DNA of 10,522 nt from an uncultured Lachnospiraceae bacterium (GTDB lineage Bacteria; Bacillota; Clostridia; Lachnospirales; Lachnospiraceae): NCBI GenBank assembly GCA_910585635.1, contig CAJUFE010000089.1:1-10522 (forward strand), written 5' to 3'. Position numbers and translations under genes: made by a program. The notes beneath the pieces are model-generated. The model was not told the origin of the DNA. It did not search any database and saw only the letters and a list, made by a program, of their open reading frames with translations. This document shows, in pieces, positions 1 through 5,378 of this stretch. Every line of letters starts with the position of its first letter. Within the stretch, counting starts at the first letter, position 1.

Positions 1-16
1 CGGCTTATTCTATTCT

Positions 17-33
17 CCCCATCTCAGATGGGG
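17..33. repeat. short perfect inverted repeat
   Basis: CCCCATCT and AGATGGGG flank a single C, so a 7-bp hairpin with a 3-nt loop could form. No T-run follows on either strand, so it is not a convincing terminator. It may be the edge of something to the left of the window. Confidence 0.35.
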
Positions 34-207
34 GATTAAAAGACTTTCTCATTTAATATCTGGAAAAATGAGGCCCATAGGCAGGCCGAGCGTGAGATCA
101 CAATGTCCCGAAACAACATCATCAAGGGGGATACGGCAAAAAACATCGGATGATCATTGACACAAAGAAAAAAAAGGCGTATAACTGATCTAAAGGAGGA
201 TATAGAT

Positions 208-294
208 ATGGGATTTGATATCAAAACAATATTTGACATAACCTGCGAAGAGGAAAATGACACCGGCGAAGACAACCAGGAGTCCGATAGATAA
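208..294 (+). CDS. possible 28-residue peptide, function unknown
   Basis: An ATG at 208 follows a near-perfect AAAGGAGG (192-199) by 8 nt, which is ideal Shine-Dalgarno spacing. The 28-residue product starts MGFDIKTIFDI and ends in an acidic tail rich in Glu, Asp and Asn, with one Cys and no membrane segment. I do not recognise it. The same frame is open upstream from 40 to 150 and again from 154 onward, broken only by TGA at 151-153. This could therefore be the reinitiated tail of a broken gene rather than a gene of its own. No clear promoter is visible. Base composition is AT-richer than the genes to the right, which fits acquired or degraded DNA. Confidence 0.4.
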   Translation: MGFDIKTIFDITCEEENDTGEDNQESDR

Positions 295-311
295 CTGTCC
301 GAAAACAAAGC

Positions 312-420
312 AAAAGGGGCTGTCGCAAAATAGCCGCTATATACAGGATATGGCGTTCTGACCCGATCGGTCACAGCCACATATCGTGTATAAGCTGCAT
401 TTTGCGACAGCCCCCTTTTT
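312..420. mobile_element. palindromic MITE-like element
   Basis: The outer arms AAAAGGGGCTGTCGCAAAAT (312-331) and ATTTTGCGACAGCCCCCTTTT (399-419) are inverted copies. The match continues with a few small indels through GATATG/CATATC to a central TGACCCGATCGGTCA (359-373), so almost the whole element folds into one long hairpin. There is no room for a transposase, so if mobile it is non-autonomous. The terminal GGGGCTGTCGCAAAA resembles ends I associate with IS1182-type elements, but this is recall and not a search. I see no clear target-site duplication. It could instead be only a large bidirectional terminator. Confidence 0.55.
312..420 (-). terminator. probable terminator of the 3299-428 operon
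   Basis: The palindrome starts 7 nt after the stop of the histidine phosphatase gene. Its GC-rich outer stem is flanked by short T-runs on both strands (416-420 plus; TTTT at 315-312 minus), so it can act as an intrinsic terminator for the leftward operon and possibly for the small plus-strand reading frame. Confidence 0.55.
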
Positions 421-427
421 CTTTTTA

Positions 428-1045
428 TCATCCATGCAGATGCCGCGCGTCATTTAAGCTCTCCAGCACACATCCGCCTGTACCCGGGTCATAGCCGATA
501 GTGGTGATGGCGGCGTTCATCACCGAAAGCTCCTCCGGCACCTGGTCCTTTAACAGCCAGGATAAGATACAGCAGATGGTGGCCCCATGGGAGACCACGG
601 CCACCGCCTCTGCCCCGTCCTGGGCCATGTTGGCCTTCATCGCCTCCATGGCTCTGGCGGACCGGATGAGCACATCCATCTGGCTCTCCCCATTCGGAGG
701 CGCCCCTTCCACCGGGTCCTTCCACCAGGCCGCGAACTCCTCCGGGAAGCGTCGCCGGATCTCCTCCATGGACATGCCTTCCCAGTCTCCGTAGCTGATC
801 TCCTCCAGCCCGTTCACCAGGTATAGAGGGACACGCTGACTGTCCGCCAGGATCTGGGCTGTCTCTCTGGCCCGCTTTAGGCGGCTGGTAAAGACACGTG
901 CCACCGGCCGGTCCGCCATGCCCTCTGCCAGCTGCCTGGCCTGCTGCCTTCCCGTCTCATTTAAAGGGATATCCCGCATCCCCTGGATCTTGCCCGCCCG
1001 GTTCCAGTCCGTCTGCCCGTGACGGATCAGATAGATCTTGCTCAT
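428..1045 (-). CDS. histidine phosphatase family protein (phosphoglycerate mutase-like)
   Basis: The 205-residue product is full length for a single-domain histidine phosphatase of the GpmB/CobC type. The phosphoacceptor motif LIRHGQTDWN lies at residues 6-15 with catalytic His9. FTSRLKRARETA (52-63) supplies the second phosphate-binding arginines, Glu82 in LEEISYGDWEG is the usual acid, and VSHGATI (151-157) carries the second active-site His153. These enzymes remove or move phosphate on small metabolites through a phosphohistidine; the substrate (phosphoglycerate, a cobalamin precursor, a nucleotide) cannot be read from the sequence. The ATG follows GGGAGG at a good distance and overlaps the stop of the sigma-like gene as ATGA, so translation is probably coupled. 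It is the last gene of its operon and no cobalamin genes are nearby. Membership of the superfamily is certain, the substrate is not. Confidence 0.93.
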   Translation of the reverse strand: MSKIYLIRHGQTDWNRAGKIQGMRDIPLNETGRQQARQLAEGMADRPVARVFTSRLKRARETAQILADSQRVPLYLVNGLEEISYGDWEGMSMEEIRRRFPEEFAAWWKDPVEGAPPNGESQMDVLIRSARAMEAMKANMAQDGAEAVAVVSHGATICCILSWLLKDQVPEELSVMNAAITTIGYDPGTGGCVLESLNDARHLHG

Positions 1046-1560
1046 CTCGCCCTCCCATCCACGCTCAAGGCATCCACGGCCAGCTTCATGATCTTCTTGA
1101 TATCCTCCGCGGTCATCTGCATCCGGGCCGCCAGCTCCTCCACGGTGGCTTCCCGCCCCAGCTCCTCGGCCATGACCCGAGACACCTCCTGCAGCACATT
1201 GACCCGGGCCGCCATGTCCTCGCCCAACTCTCTTTCGGCCTTCTGCTCCCTAAGGGCGGCCTCCAGAGCTGCCGTGATCTGCTCCTTTGCCGCTGCCAGA
1301 AAGTCTCCGCCTGCATATCCTGAGACCGCCATGGTCAGCGCCAGGTTCGCCTCCTGCACCAGGTCGCTCATGGGGAGGCCCTTATCCCGGTAGTCCTTCG
1401 CCACAGCCAGGGCCAGGATCAGGTGGCCTTCGATCAGCCGGTCTCGCGCCGCCAGCTCGCCGATGGTCAGGCGGTCCAGCAGGGACCGGCGCTCCTCATT
1501 GGTGCAGGGCGGGATCGTTTTTAACTCCTCCAGGTACAGGTGATAATATCCGTCTTCCAT
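1042..1560 (-). CDS. sigma-70-like protein lacking region 4
   Basis: The preferred product is 172 residues. YYHLYLEELKTIPPCTNEE resembles sigma region 1.2. ARDRLIEGHLILALAVAKDY followed by GLPMSDLVQEANLAL matches regions 2.1-2.2, the core-polymerase binding part. A C-terminal stretch around EELGREATVEELAARMQMT matches region 3. The part where region 2.3-2.4 should be has lost the usual aromatic melting residues and reads FLAAAKEQITAALEAAL. There is no region 4 after residue ~170. The frame opens with a GTG at 1662 that overlaps the lipoprotein stop, but that extension is not sigma-like. The ATG at 1560 lies 10 nt after AAAGGA, so I prefer it; 1566 and 1590 are alternatives. It may bind core polymerase or act as an adaptor rather than recognise promoters alone. 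Homology is clear, activity is open. Confidence 0.8.
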   Translation of the reverse strand: MEDGYYHLYLEELKTIPPCTNEERRSLLDRLTIGELAARDRLIEGHLILALAVAKDYRDKGLPMSDLVQEANLALTMAVSGYAGGDFLAAAKEQITAALEAALREQKAERELGEDMAARVNVLQEVSRVMAEELGREATVEELAARMQMTAEDIKKIMKLAVDALSVDGRAR

Positions 1561-1658
1561 GTTCATCCAGTCCTTTCTATCATCCTCCATGCCAGATCGG
1601 ATCGATCCCGGCACGGATAACACAGCGCCCCGCTCGCCTCCTCTGGCTACCGTCCCTG

Positions 1659-3299
1659 TCACTGCAATGTCGCCTGGACAGACGACAGCCGGAAGGGGAA
1701 GTGGCGGTCCACATTTACGCGGAAGGTAGCGGCGACCTTGGCATCCTCCACGATCACGCCCCCATTGGAATCGATGGTGAGCCAGCCGCTGACCCCCATA
1801 TAGCCATCGTGGTAGGAATAGTCGGTGATGGTCACGATCGCCCAGGGATCCCCGCCGTTCCCGTAATAAAATGGTGTGGTGATCCTCTCCCCCTCTACGA
1901 TCAGATAGGGTTCCGTGCTGTCAGCACCATAGTAACACCTCTCGCCTGGCCAAAAGGCATCCACCACCCCATAGATATCCTCGATCATCGTATTGACCTT
2001 GCCCCGGTCATAATAGACGGATGGCGCATTGATCCCCCACTGAGGATCAGGGTTCTCCGGCAGGATCAGATGGTCCTCATGATAATCATAAAACATATAG
2101 TCCCATGCGGCATACTGCACTTCAGCTTTAGTGATGGGCGGCTCCAGGACGGTGATCTTCTGGCCCCGATCCCATTGATGATAAAACTCTCTGGCCAGGA
2201 TCGCCTCCAGCGCAGCCTTATCCGCATCCGTCAGATCCTCCGCCACAGAGGCCGCCGACTGCCGGGACGGCCAAGACCCCTGGGAGGAAGAGGATGGCGG
2301 CTGGGACCCCTGGGAAGGCTCCATTTCCTGAGAAGGCTCATCCTCAAGATCGCCTTCGCTCATCTCAAAGGCCACATGCCACATGGGCGAGATCTTGCTC
2401 AAGATCGGCCCGATCTGATCGCCGCCGCTCAAGGTCTCGCCAGCTCTGGAAAATGTCAGCCAGTCGATGCCCTCCGGATAAGGATAGTCGATCACCTTTT
2501 TATCCGGCCCGATGTAACGGATCACATGGCCGTTGCTGAAATACAGCCGGTATTCGCCGCCGGCAGCATCTGTGGCAAATGCGAACACCACCGTGGTGTC
2601 CAGATACCGGCCCCCCTCTGCCGGCAGATCCCTTCCCAATGCCGGGTTGATATGATAGGATTCCACTGCCACATCCATATCCCTAGGCCGCACCTGCTTG
2701 ATCAGGTCCCCCTGCCGGTCATAGTAGGACTCTCCGTCATCGAAGGTGATCCCGTAGTCACTGACATAGCCCTTTTCCTTCCGAAGATCCGCAAGATGCG
2801 CATTGGCATAGGCATAGGTATCCCGGATATACTGGATCTCCTCCTCCCGGGTCTTAGCCGTGCCACCCATAGCAGTACCCGCACGCTCCGTCCGCTCCGC
2901 AGCTGGACCATATCCATCCCCTGCTGCCACTCCATCGTCTGCTGCCCCAGTCCTTTCCTCCAGGGGGTCCTTGTCCTTTCCCGCTCCTGTGTTGCCACCC
3001 GTTCCCTCTGACAGGGCATCGTCCTTCCCTGCTCCTATCTCTCCTGTCTCCTCCCCAGCCCGGGGATCGGCCGTCTCCGCCCATCCTGCAGTCTGGTCTG
3101 CCTTCAGCTCCAGCGTCTCGCCCCGCTCCGCCATCCGGTGATGCCTCCTGCACAGCCCGTCCTCATACACCTTCCGGTCACAATCCACCACCTGGCAGCC
3201 GTTCTCCGCCTTGGCCATGGTCAATGCCGCGGCCGCACCGCAGCCAGCGAGCCAGCCTGCAGCACACACTGCCAGCAAGACTATCCCTATCCTCTTCAT
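1659..3299 (-). CDS. large lipoprotein with Cys/His knuckle, function unknown
   Basis: The 546-residue product begins with a short positive segment, a hydrophobic core and a lipobox LAGC, so it should be lipidated at Cys20 and anchored outside the membrane. Straight after comes C35-x4-C40-x9-C50-x2-H53 (ending GLCRRHH), which looks like a small zinc-binding knuckle. Residues 60-150 are a low-complexity Gly/Ala/Glu/Asp linker. Residues 151-310 form a folded-looking domain with many Tyr and beta-type segments, and 320-350 is a Ser/Pro/Gln linker. Residues 355-546 form a second domain with several Tyr/Trp-rich motifs (AAWDYMFYDYHEDH, GVSGWLTIDSNGG). I do not recognise either domain. The ATG follows AAAGGAG by 10 nt. 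It is the first gene of the operon with the sigma-like protein and phosphatase, which suggests but does not prove a surface-to-cytoplasm relationship. Confidence 0.88.
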   Translation of the reverse strand: MKRIGIVLLAVCAAGWLAGCGAAAALTMAKAENGCQVVDCDRKVYEDGLCRRHHRMAERGETLELKADQTAGWAETADPRAGEETGEIGAGKDDALSEGTGGNTGAGKDKDPLEERTGAADDGVAAGDGYGPAAERTERAGTAMGGTAKTREEEIQYIRDTYAYANAHLADLRKEKGYVSDYGITFDDGESYYDRQGDLIKQVRPRDMDVAVESYHINPALGRDLPAEGGRYLDTTVVFAFATDAAGGEYRLYFSNGHVIRYIGPDKKVIDYPYPEGIDWLTFSRAGETLSGGDQIGPILSKISPMWHVAFEMSEGDLEDEPSQEMEPSQGSQPPSSSSQGSWPSRQSAASVAEDLTDADKAALEAILAREFYHQWDRGQKITVLEPPITKAEVQYAAWDYMFYDYHEDHLILPENPDPQWGINAPSVYYDRGKVNTMIEDIYGVVDAFWPGERCYYGADSTEPYLIVEGERITTPFYYGNGGDPWAIVTITDYSYHDGYMGVSGWLTIDSNGGVIVEDAKVAATFRVNVDRHFPFRLSSVQATLQ

Positions 3300-3342
3300 C
3301 CCTGTACCGCTCCTTTATATCTTGGTCATGTCCATTTTCTCT

Positions 3343-3371
3343 ATTATACTAAAAAAATAGCGGGATGGATA
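3343..3371 (-). promoter_or_regulatory. candidate promoter of the lipoprotein operon
   Basis: On the minus strand a perfect TATAAT (3348-3343) lies about 43 nt upstream of the lipoprotein ATG. The -35 region at a 17-bp distance (TATCCA) is poor, so the promoter is either weak or needs an activator. It also overlaps the A-run of the terminator-like hairpin. Confidence 0.45.
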
Positions 3372-3398
3372 GCGGTGGTCCCACTGCTATCCGTTTTT
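3351..3398. terminator. hairpin between methyltransferase and lipoprotein genes
   Basis: GGATAGC (3367-3373) pairs with GCTATCC (3386-3392), with further partial pairing inside. On the plus strand it is followed at once by G and five Ts. On the minus strand, the direction of the methyltransferase transcript, seven Ts come 9 nt after the stem, which is looser. It probably ends methyltransferase transcription before the lipoprotein promoter. Confidence 0.55.
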
Positions 3399-3425
3399 AT
3401 GGATCACCCATAGCTTTTTACCTCG

Positions 3426-4190
3426 TCAAGCCTGATCCTCTACCTTCCCCAGATAGGCGACCGTCTTATTCGCCATGACCAGCTGTCCATCCTCTGCATA
3501 CTGCTCGTACAACGCACACAGCGCTTCCCGATACCGGTCATACCCTGCATCCCCACTCTGCAGGGAGTAGGACCCCGACAGGCAGCGGCAGATGAAAGTC
3601 TCCCGGTCATAGACCAGCGGATGGTCAAATTCGATATAAGTATACCGCTCTGCAAAAAACTGCCTGATCCGTATATCATCTTGCCCGATCCCACCGCCGA
3701 ACCCTTTGAACCGGGGACAATAGCGGGAAAAGATCTCTTGATTCTTTACATTGACCTCACTGGACATATCCCGCATATTCCAGATCAGACAGACCAGCCC
3801 ATCTCCCCGCAGGATCCTTTTACACTCCTTCTTGAAAAGCAGCGGATCGAACCAGTGGAATGCCTGTGCCACGGTGATAAAGTCCACCGACCGATCCTTT
3901 AGCCCTGTATCCGCGGCAGTCCCATCGATCACATGGGCCCGGTCATATGATCCTAATGCCTTTATGGCCTCATCCCGCATATCCGGGTTTGGCTCAACAC
4001 AATAGACGGTGCTCCCTCTGTCCAACAATCGCTCAGAGAGCTTCCCGGTCCCTGCCCCGATATCCGCGATCACGGACTCCTCCCGAAAACCATATCGTGC
4101 ATACAAGTGATCGATCAGTCCTGCCGCATAAGCAGGTCTCCCAGCTGTATATACATCTGCCAACCCATTAAATCTGCCTGTGGTGTCCAT
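3426..4190 (-). CDS. class I SAM-dependent methyltransferase
   Basis: The 254-residue product has the Rossmann methyltransferase core. Motif I is IADIGAGTGK (41-50), which binds S-adenosylmethionine. VYCVEPNPDM (62-71) ends strand 2 with the ribose-binding acid Glu66. VDFITVAQAFHWFD (102-115) is the motif IV/V region, and its AQAFHWF signature is typical of the small-molecule group that includes trans-aconitate and Crg1-like enzymes. LIWNMRD (135-141) follows. The C-terminal third is a variable substrate cap and I cannot name the substrate. The ATG is preceded by GAGGAGAGGAG. It is divergent from the LysR-type gene with an 87-bp gap, the arrangement in which a LysR regulator often controls its neighbour. 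No strong promoter is visible for this gene, which would suit activation. Fold and chemistry are confident. Confidence 0.92.
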   Translation of the reverse strand: MDTTGRFNGLADVYTAGRPAYAAGLIDHLYARYGFREESVIADIGAGTGKLSERLLDRGSTVYCVEPNPDMRDEAIKALGSYDRAHVIDGTAADTGLKDRSVDFITVAQAFHWFDPLLFKKECKRILRGDGLVCLIWNMRDMSSEVNVKNQEIFSRYCPRFKGFGGGIGQDDIRIRQFFAERYTYIEFDHPLVYDRETFICRCLSGSYSLQSGDAGYDRYREALCALYEQYAEDGQLVMANKTVAYLGKVEDQA

Positions 4191-4220
4191 ATGCTCCTCT
4201 CCTCAAAAACCGCTTTCATC

Positions 4221-4270
4221 TTTACAATACCCGCCTCCAGTGGTAAAATAACCCTGTATTTATAAGGAGG
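4221..4270 (+). promoter_or_regulatory. promoter and RBS of the LysR-type gene
   Basis: TTTACA (4221-4226), a 17-bp spacer and TAAAAT (4244-4249) form a good sigma-A promoter with an extended -10 (TG at 4241-4242). AAGGAGG (4264-4270) lies 7 nt before the ATG at 4278. TTTAC (4221-4225) and GTAAA (4243-4247) form a dyad overlapping both promoter boxes, a possible autoregulatory operator. Confidence 0.75.
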
Positions 4271-4277
4271 CCTAATA

Positions 4278-5153
4278 ATGGATATCAATTATGAACTATA
4301 TAAAGTCTTTTACCACGTCGCCGTCACCTTAAGCTTCTCGGAGGCGTCCAAGCAGCTGTTCATCTCCCAGTCCGCAGTCAGCCAGTCCATCAAGGTCCTG
4401 GAGAAAAAGCTGGATCAGCCCCTGTTCATCCGCAGCACCAAGCATGTCCAGCTGACCCCGGAGGGCGAGATCCTCTTAAAACATGTGGAGCCGGCGGTGA
4501 ACCTGATCCGCAAGGGGGAGAACCAGCTTTTAGAGGCCAATACCCTAAACGGCGGCCAGCTCAGGATCGGCGCCAGCGACACAATCTGCCGCTATTACCT
4601 GGTGGACTATCTGAAGGCCTTCCATCTGCGCTACCCCAATGTCCACATCAAGGTGACCAACAATACCTCCATCGAATGCGCCCACCTTTTGGAGAATGGC
4701 CAGGTAGACCTGATCGTGACCAATTACCCCAACTCCGGGCTCTCCAATACCCAGAACATCCGGATGATCAACGAGTTCCACGATGTCTTCGTGGCCGACC
4801 GCTCCCACTTCCCGCCTGCCGAAAACAAGCTGACCCTCAAGGAGCTCCAGACCTATCCCATCCTGATGCTGGACCGGAAGAGCACCACCAGCGAGTTCCT
4901 GCACCGGATGTTCCAGCGCAGCCAGTTAGATCTGGTCCCGGAGATCGAGCTCAGCAGCAACGACCTGCTGATCGACCTGGCCCGCATCGGCTTAGGGGTA
5001 GCCTTCGTCCCGGATTTCTGCCTCCCCCAAAAGGAGGACCAGCTCTATGTGCTAGATCTGGAGGAAAGCCTCCCGGCCAGGCAGATGGTGGTGGCCTATA
5101 AGGAGAACATCCCCCTGTCCCAGGCCGCCAGGCAGTTCATCGATATGCTCTGA
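4278..5153 (+). CDS. LysR-family transcriptional regulator
   Basis: The 291-residue product has the normal LysR length and layout. Residues 1-65 form the winged helix-turn-helix: FSEASKQLFISQSAVSQSIK is the recognition region, LEKKLDQPLFIR follows, and LTPEGE ends the wing. After a linker helix, GGQLRIGASDTICRYYLVDYL (93-113) begins the periplasmic-binding-like effector domain, which runs to the C terminus with RIGLGVAFVPDFC near 236-248. Such proteins are usually tetrameric and repress their own gene while activating a divergent neighbour when an effector binds. The methyltransferase gene next door is the obvious candidate target. The effector cannot be predicted. The start is fixed by AAGGAGG at ideal spacing. 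No ordinary terminator follows; the tandem repeat does. Confidence 0.95.
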   Translation: MDINYELYKVFYHVAVTLSFSEASKQLFISQSAVSQSIKVLEKKLDQPLFIRSTKHVQLTPEGEILLKHVEPAVNLIRKGENQLLEANTLNGGQLRIGASDTICRYYLVDYLKAFHLRYPNVHIKVTNNTSIECAHLLENGQVDLIVTNYPNSGLSNTQNIRMINEFHDVFVADRSHFPPAENKLTLKELQTYPILMLDRKSTTSEFLHRMFQRSQLDLVPEIELSSNDLLIDLARIGLGVAFVPDFCLPQKEDQLYVLDLEESLPARQMVVAYKENIPLSQAARQFIDML

Positions 5154-5201
5154 GAGGACGAGGCCGTCCATAGCCTGGACCGTCGCGAGACACCGCCGCC
5201 C

Positions 5202-5376
5202 CGATCTGTTCCTAAGTAGGAAGGGCTCGAGCTGCCCCTGAAAGAAAAGGCTTGAGCTGTTCTCGGCAGAAAAGACTCGAGCTGTTCCCGGCAGAAAGGC
5301 TCGATCGGTTCCCAGCAGAAAGGCTCGATCGGTTCCCAGCAGAAAGGCTTGGACCCTCTCCCGGCATAGAAAAGGC
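5202..5376. repeat. tandem repeat of 24-25-bp units
   Basis: Six units lie head to tail at 5218-5242, 5243-5267, 5268-5292, 5293-5316, 5317-5340 and 5341-5365, with degenerate partial copies at 5202-5216 and 5366-5376. The two units 5293-5340 are identical 24-mers beginning AGAAAGGCTCGATCGG; the others differ by several bases and most are 25 bp. Most units carry a small palindrome, CTCGAG or CGATCG. The block fills the gap between the convergent LysR-type and helicase genes and ends just before the helicase stop codon. There are no unique spacers, so it is not a CRISPR array. Slippage or a protein-binding array are possible; the 25-bp units make a coding role unlikely. Confidence 0.9.
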
Positions 5377-5378
5377 AT

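Noticed and set aside
148..156. In-frame TGA as a selenocysteine codon
   Set aside because: No recognisable selenoprotein sequence and no obvious SECIS-like stem just after it; a broken or unrelated frame is simpler.
36..431. 131-codon open frame on the minus strand
   Set aside because: It runs straight through the palindromic element, has an odd Ser/Phe-rich composition and no RBS, and opposes a better RBS-bearing frame on the plus strand.
1287..3011. 574-codon open frame on the plus strand
   Set aside because: It lies opposite the lipoprotein and sigma-like genes, with Pro/Arg/His-rich composition typical of antisense frames in GC-rich DNA.
5202..5376. CRISPR array
   Set aside because: Units are directly adjacent with no variable spacers and no cas genes are present.
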